NCBI GenBank assembly: GCA_037481875.1
Contig: JBBFKY010000011.1
Coordinates: 56,990 to 120,989 of the forward strand
Length of the DNA: 64,000 nucleotides
Source: Desulfosoma sp.
Lineage (GTDB): Bacteria; Desulfobacterota; Syntrophobacteria; Syntrophobacterales; DSM-9756
Direction: 5' to 3'
Shown: one piece after another, positions 45,427-54,022 of the stretch
Layout: each line of letters opens with the position of its first letter
Position numbering within the stretch: position 1 is the stretch's first letter
Notes under the pieces: model-generated
The model's input: the letters and a program-made list of their open reading frames with translations, nothing else
The model's database searches: none
What the model was told of the DNA's origin: nothing
Program-made: the position numbers and the translations under genes

Positions 45427-47471
45427 ATCCTACGTGGCGTCGTCTTCGTGCCCGTATGCTGACCAAAGCCTGGATACTTGAAACCCGCCTGAACAGGTTT
45501 CAAGAACATCCCTTAACCCTGCCTTTTAAAGAAAAAACGGCACGTGTCCTTTTGGATGCCTATGGAAACCGCCGCGTATCCATCCTTTCGGGGTTTCTGG
45601 TTCCGGCTGAATTGTTGCACGCCTACGAGACAGCCCCCATGTTCACTGAAAATCTGGGGGCGATCCTGGCCGGGGCGGGCTATGGAGGCCGCTGCCTGCA
45701 AACGGCGGAAATGCATGGCTACAGCCCGGATGTGTGCTCTTTTCATCGGGCGACTCTGGGAGGCGTTCTGGCCGGGTATCTTCCCCGATTCCAATTGGTG
45801 GTGGCTACTTCCCACGTCTGTGACGGCCAAAGCAAGACCCTGGAAGAAATCGCCAGGTTATTGGAAGCCGAGTTTTTCCTCCTTGACGTGCCTCAGGAAA
45901 ACACGCCCGAAGCCGTGCATTACTTAGCGGAGCAGCTGCGCCGATTGGAAGCTGTTCTTCAAGATCTCACGGGCATGCAGCTGGATGCTGAGCGATGGCG
46001 TAAGATTTTCGCCTGGAGCCATGAGACCAGAGAGATGCAGCTTCGGCTGCAACAGATCCGACGAAGGCGACCTTGTCCCCTTTATGGCCGCGAAGCTTTC
46101 ATCCTCAATTTTCTCACCATGCAATTAATGGGAACCAGGTTTTTGCGGGATGCTTATCGTCGGTTGCTGCACACGTTGGAATCCGGAAAATGGACACCGC
46201 CGGACGGGGAGCGCTTTCGCATCGTTTGGCTCTTAGCTTACCCGTTTTTCAAAGACAGTTTTGTTCCTTTCATGGAAAAGGAACTGGGAATGCGGGCTGT
46301 GGCGGAAGAATTGGGGTTCGTCTTCGAACCTTTTTTGGATGGAGCCGATCCCCATAAAAGCCTGGCCCAAAAGATGCTCTCCAACCCTAACCTTGGCCCC
46401 ATAGAAAACCGAATTCGCCTGGTGGAAAGCCTCGTTAGGGAATATGAACCCGACGGGGTTGTGCACTTTTCGCATTGGGGATGCCGTCAGGGTTGCGGCG
46501 GTGTGAGTATGATCGCCGACGCGCTGGCTCGGCTCGGGGTTCCTTTTTTGGAGCTGCATGGGGACTGTGTAGATGATCGCAACGACGCGCCGGGCGCTGT
46601 TCGAACGCGGCTGGAAGGGTTTGCAGAGGTCATGGGAAAACGCCGCGCTCAGGTATCCGTTAGACCTGTGGACGGTTTTTATTTGGGAATCGATGTGGGA
46701 TCTTTGACCGCAAAGGCCGTCGTCATCAACGGGTCCGGGGAAATCCAGTTTCATAAGGTGATCTATACCGGCGCCAGCTGCAAGAGAGCGGCCCGGCAGC
46801 TTTATGAAATGCTTCTGGAACACGCCGATTTGAAAGGAAAGATTCGTGCCTGTGTTGCCACCGGATATGGTCGATCGGTCATCGATTTTGCAGACGCCAC
46901 GGTTAGTGAAATAAGCTGCCATGCCCGAGGCATGGTGCACCAGATCAAGGAAGTGCGAACCATTATCGACATCGGAGGCCAAGACACCAAGGCCATTTCG
47001 GTGGATGAAGACGGAACCGTGCGTCAATTCTTGATGAACGACAAGTGCGCCGCCGGAACCGGTCGGTTTTTGGAAGTCATGGCCAGAGCCTTGGAAATAG
47101 ATCTTGAGGATCTGGGACCTTTAGCATGCAGGGCACGACGAAGCCTGACCATCTCTTCCACCTGTGCGGTCTTTGCCGAAAGTGAGGTGGTCTCGCTGAT
47201 TGCCGACGATACGCCTCCCGAAGAAATCGCTCGAGGTATCTGCGATAGCATTGCCGCTCGCACGGCCGCCATGGTCGCTCGAGTCGGTAAAAGAGAAAGG
47301 GTTGCCATGAGCGGAGGGGTTGCCAAGAACATCGGCATGGTTCGAGCCTTAGAACGGGCCCTGCAAACCAGTTTGGTGGTGCCGCCCGAACCTCAAATCA
47401 TTGGAGCTCTGGGCGCCGCTTTGCTGGCCCGCGACCGTTGCCTGGGCCTTTCCCTGAACCGGGCGGCATGA
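45423..47471 (+). CDS. fusion of a 2-hydroxyacyl-CoA dehydratase-type subunit with its ATP-dependent activator
   Basis: The 682-residue protein joins an HgdB-like domain (about 1-410, with Cys in YSPDVCSFHR, SHVCDGQSK and HWGCRQGCGGVSM) to a complete HgdC-type activator (about 417-682). The activator has the ASKHA motif YLGIDVGSLTAKAVVI and the cluster-binding cysteines near 541 (NDKCAAGTGRFLE) and 579 (SSTCAVFAESEVV). In known systems these are separate: the homodimeric activator holds one [4Fe-4S] cluster between subunits and leaves after electron transfer. Fusion means each dehydratase carries its own activator. Coding is continuous through the junction with no frameshift. Confidence 0.85.
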   Translation: MNPTWRRLRARMLTKAWILETRLNRFQEHPLTLPFKEKTARVLLDAYGNRRVSILSGFLVPAELLHAYETAPMFTENLGAILAGAGYGGRCLQTAEMHGYSPDVCSFHRATLGGVLAGYLPRFQLVVATSHVCDGQSKTLEEIARLLEAEFFLLDVPQENTPEAVHYLAEQLRRLEAVLQDLTGMQLDAERWRKIFAWSHETREMQLRLQQIRRRRPCPLYGREAFILNFLTMQLMGTRFLRDAYRRLLHTLESGKWTPPDGERFRIVWLLAYPFFKDSFVPFMEKELGMRAVAEELGFVFEPFLDGADPHKSLAQKMLSNPNLGPIENRIRLVESLVREYEPDGVVHFSHWGCRQGCGGVSMIADALARLGVPFLELHGDCVDDRNDAPGAVRTRLEGFAEVMGKRRAQVSVRPVDGFYLGIDVGSLTAKAVVINGSGEIQFHKVIYTGASCKRAARQLYEMLLEHADLKGKIRACVATGYGRSVIDFADATVSEISCHARGMVHQIKEVRTIIDIGGQDTKAISVDEDGTVRQFLMNDKCAAGTGRFLEVMARALEIDLEDLGPLACRARRSLTISSTCAVFAESEVVSLIADDTPPEEIARGICDSIAARTAAMVARVGKRERVAMSGGVAKNIGMVRALERALQTSLVVPPEPQIIGALGAALLARDRCLGLSLNRAA

Positions 47472-47484
47472 TGGACGAGCTCCG

Positions 47485-47512
47485 AGAAAGCACCTGAAAA
47501 CGCTTTCTTTTT
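47485..47512 (+). terminator. terminator-like hairpin after the dehydratase operon
   Basis: AGAAAGC (47485-47491) pairs with GCTTTCT (47502-47508) and runs into a T-tract, 14 bases after the fusion gene stop. The stem is short and AT-rich. Longer inverted arms (GGCATGATGGAC at 47464-47475 and GTCCATCATGCC at 47568-47579) enclose it. Confidence 0.5.
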
Positions 47513-47680
47513 GCTGTCCCGCTGCCTTTCCAGGGATGCGCCCTAGAAAGGGAAATTTCGACGAGGTCCATCATGCCTTCTTCAACTGAAAACACCCATA
47601 CGGGCGGCCCCATGTGCCCGCCCATCTAACCCACCCCTGCTTAGGACAGCCTCATAAGTTATGGGCCATGAGGAAACCTT

Positions 47681-47708
47681 GTAGGGGCGGACCCATGTGT
47701 CCGCCTAC
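47681..47708. repeat. GC-rich palindrome (GTAGGGGCGGAC type)
   Basis: GTAGGGGCGGAC and GTCCGCCTAC-like arms flank CCATGT. A second, partial copy follows at about 47720-47736. The same motif occurs at 5744-5771. Such palindromes are scattered REP-like sequences in many environmental bacterial genomes. Confidence 0.6.
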
Positions 47709-47828
47709 GACCACAAATCCGTAGGTGCGGACCCATGGTTTCGCCCCTCCGCACAACCGGGAACGCTTGCACGCTTTGTCCGTAAGCACGCTTTGTTCAG
47801 GCGGCACAGCCGTTTTTCAGGGGAAGAT

Positions 47829-47870
47829 TTGGACAAACTCCAAGGAGCTCGTCCAAGAACCTAGAATGAG
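47829..47870. repeat. head-to-head dispersed-element ends
   Basis: TTGGACAAACTCC is followed after two bases by GGAGCTCGTCCAAGAACC and then TAGAATGAGCCA. The second half matches the right end of the 5.46-5.94 kb element on the opposite strand in about 28 of 30 positions. The two ends abut and would form a hairpin. Confidence 0.55.
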
Positions 47871-47887
47871 CCACTCCAACCCAAGAC

Positions 47888-47916
47888 GTAGGGGCGAGGC
47901 GCCGCCTCGCCCCTAC
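47888..47916. repeat. perfect GC-rich palindrome
   Basis: GTAGGGGCGAGGCG and CGCCTCGCCCCTAC form a near-complete palindrome of 29 bases. It lies 47 bases downstream of the phosphatase gene end and could form a strong hairpin in its transcript, though no T-tract follows. Confidence 0.65.
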
Positions 47917-47963
47917 CTTGAAATTGGAAGAGCCCCTAGTATTTCGAGTTCTCGGTCAAATTT

Positions 47964-49607
47964 CTACAACCCGCCCCCTGATTCCAATTCCAGGTTGATA
48001 TAGACCCTGCCGGTTTTCGGAGAGAAGATAGTGGGGGCTTTAAGCCGAAAATTGTCCCCGTTCAAAGTGAGGACATCTTTGGAAAAAGGAAAACGGGCCG
48101 TCCAGCCGTTTTCAAGAACTAGCACAGGATTTTCAGGATCCGAGCGATCGATGGACAGGGTCGCTCCATGTTCGGCGGCGACGGTTTCGGCCGACCGAAA
48201 AAGCCGTGCATCCACATCAGCCAAGGTGAATCCCAAAACGGAAGCCGATAGATAGGCCAGGTCTGTGTTTTCCACCGTTCCTGTCGGAACATTCAATCCA
48301 TAGTGATAGAAAAAGAGATCCTCGCCCGTATGCCCTCCCGTGGTCCAGCCGATATTGGCACGACGACTCATGATCGGAGCGATGGCATTGCTGAGGTATT
48401 TTCCTTGATAGTTTTGAATGGAAGCGATCTCTTCCATAGTCAGGTCGTCAATGCCCCAAAATCGGCTGAGAACACTTCGAATATGGGATTCGCTGCGATC
48501 CTTTTCGATCTTTTTGGCGATACCTTCCGCGGTCAATTTGGCCTTCTTAAGAGGGTCGACCACCGATTCAAAAGACATTTTGGAATAGGTACCGGTGGTC
48601 GAGGCATTCCCGATGCTCATGCCGCCATTTCCGTGATCGGAAAACACGAGGACCACTGTGTCACCGTGCTGCTTAGCAAAATCCAAAGCCACCTGAACGG
48701 CTCGATCAAAGGCCAAGAGTTCGGTCACAACACCAACGGGGTCGTTTCCATGAGAGGACCAATCCACTTGGCTGCCTTCCACGAACAGGAAAAAACCTTG
48801 GGGATTCTTGGAAAGGATCTGAATGGCTTTTTCTGTCATTTCGGCCAATGAGGGCTCTTGCGGAGCGAACTCGGCTCGATCCAGATCCCGCTGCATATCT
48901 TTCTGGGCAAAGAGACCCCAGACACGGTCTGCTCGGACGGCAAGCATTTCTTCACGCGTTTCCACAACGGTGACTCCCCGGTCTTTGAGCACTTGTAGCA
49001 GGTTTTCGCCGTCGGTACGTGTACCTCCCTGAGACAACGGGACCAAGAATTGCCTGCCTCCGCCGAAAACAACATCGATGTCTTGGTAAACCTGCTGTTC
49101 AGCGATTTCGTTGTAATGATCACGGTCAGGCCAATGCGCTGAAAAGGCAGCCGGAGTGGCGTGCTGTATGTTGGATGTAACCACGAGGCCTGTGGCTTTT
49201 CCCATGAGTTTGGCCCCTTCCAGGACCGTAGCCACGGGTTTGTATTGAAGTTCGTCGGAAACCGGATCTACACCCGGAATGGTCACCGAGCCGGGAAGAA
49301 CCGAAATGAACTTATCACAGCTCTTGTGTCCAGTGGCAAAGGCGGTGGCCGCCGGAGCTGAATCGGTGACCAGGGAATCCGCTCCGTAGGTTCGAACCAC
49401 ACCTGCATACATACTGTCGACGGCCAGGTTACGTATATCTTTCACCCAGCGAGTCAGCGTGATATGCGAGGCGCCTGTTCCGTCCGGGACCATTACAATA
49501 AGATTTTTGGCCGCATACGCCCCAAAGGGTGTCACGAGCAGATGCACCAACATGGCCGTGGCGGTGATGAATCTTTTTGGGAATTTGTTGAAAATTTGAG
49601 AGTTCAT
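47964..49607 (-). CDS. exported alkaline phosphatase (PhoA family)
   Basis: From ATG 49607 the protein is 547 residues with a signal peptide ending near PFGAYA-A. Active-site elements are VMVPDGTGASH (metal Asp), VTDSAPAATAFATGHK (nucleophile Ser), HATPAAFSAHWPDR, LFVEGSQVDWSSHGNDP, VVLVFSDHGNGGMS and TTGGHTGED. This is a PhoA-type metallophosphatase with the usual extra C-terminal part. It frees phosphate from organic esters in the periplasm. I found no clear Pho box upstream, in contrast to the pst operon, so it may not belong to the Pho regulon. A 38-bp sequence just before its start recurs at 54.46 kb. Confidence 0.9.
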   Translation of the reverse strand: MNSQIFNKFPKRFITATAMLVHLLVTPFGAYAAKNLIVMVPDGTGASHITLTRWVKDIRNLAVDSMYAGVVRTYGADSLVTDSAPAATAFATGHKSCDKFISVLPGSVTIPGVDPVSDELQYKPVATVLEGAKLMGKATGLVVTSNIQHATPAAFSAHWPDRDHYNEIAEQQVYQDIDVVFGGGRQFLVPLSQGGTRTDGENLLQVLKDRGVTVVETREEMLAVRADRVWGLFAQKDMQRDLDRAEFAPQEPSLAEMTEKAIQILSKNPQGFFLFVEGSQVDWSSHGNDPVGVVTELLAFDRAVQVALDFAKQHGDTVVLVFSDHGNGGMSIGNASTTGTYSKMSFESVVDPLKKAKLTAEGIAKKIEKDRSESHIRSVLSRFWGIDDLTMEEIASIQNYQGKYLSNAIAPIMSRRANIGWTTGGHTGEDLFFYHYGLNVPTGTVENTDLAYLSASVLGFTLADVDARLFRSAETVAAEHGATLSIDRSDPENPVLVLENGWTARFPFSKDVLTLNGDNFRLKAPTIFSPKTGRVYINLELESGGGL

Positions 49608-49923
49608 GACCTTCTTTTGTCCTCCTTTCATTGAGATGTGGCCGTTGGACAAAACATTCCTGAATAAGTGGACAGTATGGGGTTGCAGCTTCTACCTGTT
49701 CAACGCAACATTTGGGTGGAGCGGGCATTTTAGCGACACAAAAGCCTTCGTAGATTCCACCTTTGGGGGTTTTGTACCAGATCCACTTTTGACCAGACTC
49801 GACACAAAGTGCTCGTGGGCGGAATGTTGCGATCTGACGTTTGCAATCGACTTGATTGCTGGATAGAGAGTTCAGTTTAGAGGCGACGTCCTTCTCGCTT
49901 TCTGTTTTAGCAAGAGATGCCAT
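49429..49923 (-). CDS. possible small Cys-rich protein, 3' end overlapping the phosphatase gene
   Basis: I do not recognise this frame. Its first 90 residues look protein-like (CKRQIATFRPRALCVESG, several Cys and aromatic residues), but the last 60 codons run within the phosphatase coding region in another frame and lack such character. It may be a degraded gene whose true end was lost. No Shine-Dalgarno precedes the ATG. Confidence 0.25.
   Translation of the reverse strand: MASLAKTESEKDVASKLNSLSSNQVDCKRQIATFRPRALCVESGQKWIWYKTPKGGIYEGFCVAKMPAPPKCCVEQVEAATPYCPLIQECFVQRPHLNERRTKEGHELSNFQQIPKKIHHRHGHVGASARDTLWGVCGQKSYCNGPGRNRRLAYHADSLGERYT
49623..49660. repeat. 38-bp repeat, copy 1
   Basis: This stretch directly ahead of the phosphatase gene matches 54455-54492 at 35 of 38 positions, in the same orientation. 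It contains the core ATGTGGCCGTTGGACAAAAC and overlaps the AAAGGAGG upstream of the phosphatase ATG on the minus strand. Copy 2 is two bases beyond the outer end of the truncated IS. Confidence 0.7.
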
Positions 49924-49995
49924 GATGCTACTATGTACGTTGCAGGTGCCAGCCAGAGGCTGTATGAAACTTGGTAAGGACGATCCAATAATGTT

Positions 49996-50340
49996 TCAAT
50001 TATCGGTGTAGTCCAGATCCTGAGTCCACCCAGCGCCGGATTGTGTTGAACTAGTAGTGTATGCATCGAAATCACAGATGTCTGAAACCATTTTTCCACC
50101 AAGCATGGCGCATGTAAGATCCAAGGATAATGTGGATACGGCGGGAATGCAAGTTTTGTTGGATTCGTGCCATTCCCAACCTAAAGCGGTACAGGTTTCT
50201 CTGCTTCGAATACTGGATTGTATCTGACTTGTAAATCTTTGGTTAATTATGTTCTGCCATCTTTGTTTTTCGGCTGCCGTGCTTTCCGGCTTGGTCTGCT
50301 GGGCGGATGATAAAACCATCAAGGCGACAATAATAGATTC
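49996..50340 (-). pseudogene. 5'-truncated gene of a small secreted Cys-containing protein
   Basis: The frame ends at 49996 and, read upstream, shows SIIVALMVLSSAQQTKPE, which looks like the end of a signal peptide, then about 95 residues with paired Cys (RETCTALGWEWHESNKTCIP). The start codon and first residues of the signal peptide are missing exactly where the IS1380-type element begins (50340). I infer that the IS insertion removed the gene's 5' end. Confidence 0.45.
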
Positions 50341-50457
50341 TTAATCCGTGAGATTGCGTCTATACATAGAAGTATCATGTCGCATGTATCGTATTGAATG
50401 TCATTTGCTTTTGTACTATAGGGTCTCCTGTCACAATTTCACCCGGCAGGTGCCCTC

Positions 50458-51781
50458 ATGAAAAGAATCGAGATTGAACAATCTTTGAAGGCCTTCTCTA
50501 GCGGGCACTGGGGCCTGCTTCTTGTGGGCCATTTGATCAACCACAGTACGGACCTCTGCCAACGGTTGGAAAAGGAAGTTCCGGGACGGCCGGTGATCTC
50601 TCATGCGGATGTGGTCAAGACGTATGTGGGGCTTTTGTGTATGGGGAAGAGCGACTTTGAAGCCGCCGAGGGGGTTGTCGGCGATGACTGGTTCAAAGAG
50701 GCTCTGGACATCCAAAAGGTCCCATCGCAGGAAACCTTGCGACAGCGCTTCGACAAGCACGTGAGAGTTTTCGAACGTCTTGCCTGCGCCGCTAGCGTTC
50801 AACTGCTTGAGAAGACCCAGGTTCCCGTAACGGCTCTTTCCACAGGGGATGTGGCTTTGGACCTGGATGTTTTTTGCCTGGACAATTCCGACACAAAGAA
50901 AGAAGGGGTGTCGCGGACGTACCAGAACTATGAGGGATACGCGCCGATTGCGGCCTATCTCGGCCAGGAGGGATGGTGTCTGGGCATAGAGCTTCGCCCG
51001 GGGTCTCAGCATTCCCAGAACGGATTTGTGGGGTTTGTGCGCAAGATGCTGGGGCGTGCTCGTAAGGTTACCCAAAGGCCCCTGCTGGTGCGAACGGACT
51101 CGGCTCACGATGCTCTGGAAACGCTTGTGGAGCTTCGCCGACACCCTAAGGTGAACTTCATCATCCAATGGAATCCACGCGGGGCGGACCGCCTTTCTTG
51201 GCGTGATCGGGCCTTCAGGGAGGGCCGTGTGACGGAGCCCCGGCCCGGCAAGAAAGTAGCGATCCTCAGCACATGGGTGACACGACACTATGGAGGGAAT
51301 AGTTCTCGGTTTCGCCTGATGATCCGGGTCACCGAGAGCATCTCGGATGCCAAGGGGCATAGGCTGATCCAGCCCGATATCACGCTGGAGGGTTGGTGGA
51401 CGTCCCTTTCCATCGATGAGGATCAAGGAATTCGGTTGTATGAAAAGCGGGGTCTGAGTGAGCTGTTTCACGGTGTGATCAAGTCCGATCTGGACTTGGA
51501 GCGATTGCCCTCTGGAAAGTTTGCTCCCAAGGCTTTGGTGTTGACCTTGGGCGGACTGGCTGACAACATCTTGCGCATCCTGGGGCAAAACGCCCTCCTG
51601 GGCCATTTTCGCCCGCTCGAATCGAGCCAAGCGGCGTCGCCTAAAGACCGTGATCCAGGAACTGATCTCTCTGGCAGGGCGCGTCATCCGAAGCGGTCGT
51701 CGGCTGAAGCTCCAATTTGGTCGCTACTGTCCCGCCTTTCAAGCGTTTCGGAGCGCCTTTCTCAGATTTTGCCCAGGGTAA
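50458..51781 (+). pseudogene. IS1380-family transposase, frameshifted near the C-terminus
   Basis: The first 385 codons encode an IS1380-type DDE transposase, with LDVFCLDNSDTKKEGVSRTY and PLLVRTDSAHDALE as catalytic-core blocks. Near 51602-51615 the frame shifts by +1: in the alternative frame the protein continues KRRRLKTVIQELISLAGRVI and ends FGRYCPAFQAFRSAFL.. at TAA 51779-51781, the expected C-terminus. In the original frame it reads unrelated sequence to 51810. No classical slippery heptamer is visible, so I favour an inactivating mutation over programmed shifting. Confidence 0.75.
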
Positions 51782-51884
51782 GGCAAAAGGCAGTCGCTGC
51801 AAGTTCATGACTTCATGACTCAATGCCTTAATGACTCAATGTCTCATTTTTCACCTGGGTAAGGCAAAAGGGAGTCATTGCAAG
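51776..51884 (+). repeat. short direct repeats in the IS 3' region
   Basis: GGGTAAGGCAAAAGG followed by CAGTCGCTGCAAG (51776-51803) recurs with four differences at 51857-51884. Between them lie degenerate 8-9 base units of the form TCATGACT/CAATGCCT/TAATGACT/CAATGTCT. The first copy contains the expected transposase stop codon. The rest of the IS 3' part (to 52085) has no gene. Confidence 0.6.
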
Positions 51885-52247
51885 AGCCTGGATCTACTTT
51901 ATGTTCACGTTGAACGGGGGCGAGGTATGCCCGAAAACAGCTCAATGATCCCAGTCATGACCCCTTTTCTGCCACTGGAGAATCGATAATTCGAGCAATT
52001 GGCTGAAACAGGGCATTGTCGACGGCTCAAAACGCGGTCATCATGCCCACAGCTCAGTTCGCTCCACCACACCTCACGGATTCAGGTTTGATTTTTGGCA
52101 CGTAGCCTGTTGTTTTCCATTTTCCATTTTCCCAATAGAACAGGGGAAAAGAACGCCCTTGATTTTGGGTTTCCCAAAACGCGCCCAGGCCGCCCATGGA
52201 CGCGGGAATTCCACGGACGGCCTGGATTTTCCGCATGTCTGCGGGAA

Positions 52248-53735
52248 TCAGAAAAGGATCTGTCCGTCCACGAAGCGGACCCCCCCAACCCACCACCGGT
52301 CGGCATGGTTTCCGTGGGGGCCGAGCCAGTCGGACCAGTTGTCCAGGTTCCCGTAGTGGAGCGCGGGGAACTCCAGGAAGCCATCATACCCCCCGGACCA
52401 TTCGCGCCTTGAACCCATGAAAAACACGGGAACGCATTCCTTCGGCTCCACGGGAACGGCCGACGTCACGCGGTAGAAGAAACTCCCTCCCATGACCGTC
52501 TCAAAGGGATCCAGCTCGATCACGGCCTGCACGTCATACCACAGGGCCGTCTCCTCCGGCGTCGCCATCGGTGAGGAAAAATCCGGCATCGCCACCGTCA
52601 TGTGGAGAACCGGCTGGTCGAATCCCGGCATCTGGCCGTAGTCGATGTAGGTCCGGCACGCGTCGCCCACGTAGGCCGCCCGCAGCTCGAACAGGGGCCT
52701 GGCCTTCTCCCCGACGCACTGCGCATCCCAGGCGTTGCACCCCGCAAGCCTCGCCGCGGCGGAAAAGGTGATCGCTTTTGCATCCGTCACCTGATACAGA
52801 TATTTCAGATCCCCCGTGAAACCGCCCAGCAGCGCGGCGGTCAGATGATACAGGAAGGCTCCGTCCACCCACGGCTGGCTGAACACCATCCCCACGGACT
52901 TCCCCGTCGGCTCGTGGTAGAAGCCGAAGGCGAGCACATGTTCCTTGGTGTTGCTATGGCCCGGCTCGGAGGAAATCCACGACGTCCTGTAGGCGAAGCT
53001 TCCCTGAGGCAGGTGGTTCTCGTCGGGTATCGAGATCCCGAACCTCTCCATGGCGAACCGGTTGATCTCTTCCCACCGGGGCGGAACGATCCAGACCTCC
53101 ACGTTCGCCTGGCCGGGATCGTCAACAAGCACCGCCGTCCCCAGATAGGACTGGACGTTGTAGTACGCCACCAGCTCCTTCACGTGGTCCATCGCCTGGC
53201 CGAACACCCGGCGCCTCGTCGCCTCGTCCACGACCGCCCCGACATGGATGCGGTACTCGTCCCGGAAAAGCCGGTAGTCCCCGTAAAGCTCCGGCCAGGG
53301 CCTGCGCCCGTCGCCGTAGACCAGCAGCTCGTTCCTGTGGCCATACACGAATCCAAAGTCGAGATGCGTGATGTAGGGGACACATATCCCGGGCACCGAC
53401 ATCTTGTAGTTCGGGTCTATCCCGCTCCGGCAGTAGGGATCCGGATTGTTGACCGGATGATACGGCCTGTTGGGGTAGGGAGTGACAATTTCTGTTATGA
53501 TGCTGCGATCCTGGTTTGCGATAAACTCGTAATACTCACCAGCCTCATCCGTGGACAGGCCAGCATCTTTAGCCACCTTGTAAATGTATCGCGCTGGAAT
53601 CCACTTCTTCCCCGACGGCGAGTCAAGGATGGGATAGTCGTAGATCGACTGCGGCAGGCCCTCCCACTTCCCCATGGCCGGCTGTGACACCGCGACCGAC
53701 AACAACACCACCAGCGTCCAGAACAGTTTTCTCAT
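52248..53735 (-). CDS. secreted orphan protein, IS-bracketed cargo
   Basis: ATG 53735 (GGGAGG 9 bases upstream) starts a signal peptide (MRKLFWTLVVLLSVAVSQ, cut near AMG). The mature protein is about 470 residues and matches no family I know. It is rich in aromatic residues, Gly and Asp with six scattered Cys and no transmembrane segment or lipobox. Codon use is clearly more GC-rich than in neighbouring genes, pointing to acquisition from elsewhere. It lies between the complete IS on the left and the inverted truncated IS copy on the right; a 160-base palindromic stretch follows its stop. Confidence 0.75.
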   Translation of the reverse strand: MRKLFWTLVVLLSVAVSQPAMGKWEGLPQSIYDYPILDSPSGKKWIPARYIYKVAKDAGLSTDEAGEYYEFIANQDRSIITEIVTPYPNRPYHPVNNPDPYCRSGIDPNYKMSVPGICVPYITHLDFGFVYGHRNELLVYGDGRRPWPELYGDYRLFRDEYRIHVGAVVDEATRRRVFGQAMDHVKELVAYYNVQSYLGTAVLVDDPGQANVEVWIVPPRWEEINRFAMERFGISIPDENHLPQGSFAYRTSWISSEPGHSNTKEHVLAFGFYHEPTGKSVGMVFSQPWVDGAFLYHLTAALLGGFTGDLKYLYQVTDAKAITFSAAARLAGCNAWDAQCVGEKARPLFELRAAYVGDACRTYIDYGQMPGFDQPVLHMTVAMPDFSSPMATPEETALWYDVQAVIELDPFETVMGGSFFYRVTSAVPVEPKECVPVFFMGSRREWSGGYDGFLEFPALHYGNLDNWSDWLGPHGNHADRWWVGGVRFVDGQILF

Positions 53736-54022
53736 GGTTGTGTCCTCCCTGGAAAAAGTTGCTTGCCAAATCCACGCTGTGCCGGAGAATTTCCGTGACA
53801 TCTCCCTCTAAGGGGTGGGACTTCCTCCGGTGTTGCGGAAATTCCGCGCATAGGACGTTTTTCCATCTCCTGATTTCGGCACGACAGCCCGAAGCGTCCT
53901 GTTCTCGTGTTCCGTCGCCGGACGCCAGCGGACCGAGACGAAAATACAGAAAACAGTGCGACGCATTCCGTCATTCTCCCAGTTTTGGTTCCGCGTTTTG
54001 AATGTGCGGCCAGGCCGCCCAC
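53736..54022. other. foreign spacer between secreted orphan and truncated IS
   Basis: The 287 bases upstream of the orphan gene contain no gene I can support. An apparent continuation of the truncated transposase frame into this stretch has no transposase character, so it is fused non-IS sequence. The orphan's promoter probably lies here. Confidence 0.5.

Larger units (their letters stand above)
47513..47963. other. repeat-rich spacer before the phosphatase gene
   Basis: No gene is visible. The spacer contains palindromes at 47681-47708 and 47888-47916, a head-to-head pair of dispersed-element ends at 47829-47870, and another element-like end just upstream of it at about 47473-47492 (GGACGAGCTCCGAGAA). 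Confidence 0.65.
50340..52085 (+). mobile_element. IS1380-type insertion sequence
   Basis: The element carries one transposase reading frame and is bounded by CTTAATCCGTGAG (50340-50352) and CTCACGGATTCAG (52073-52085), which are inverted copies with one mismatch. The left end is confirmed by the second partial copy at 54.0-54.45 kb, which shares sequence up to the same base. I could not find a clear target duplication at the outer edges, which fits later rearrangement. Confidence 0.7.

Noticed and set aside
47888..47916. CRISPR-like repeats in the 47.5-47.9 kb spacer
   Set aside because: The palindromes are few, differ from each other and have no regular spacing; they are REP-like sequences.
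50431..51687. 418-codon frame antisense to the transposase
   Set aside because: It mirrors the transposase codons and has no family resemblance.
52085..52110. Sigma-54 promoter (TTGGCACG..) near 52095
   Set aside because: The -12 element reads GT rather than GC at the required spacing, and no gene on the plus strand follows.
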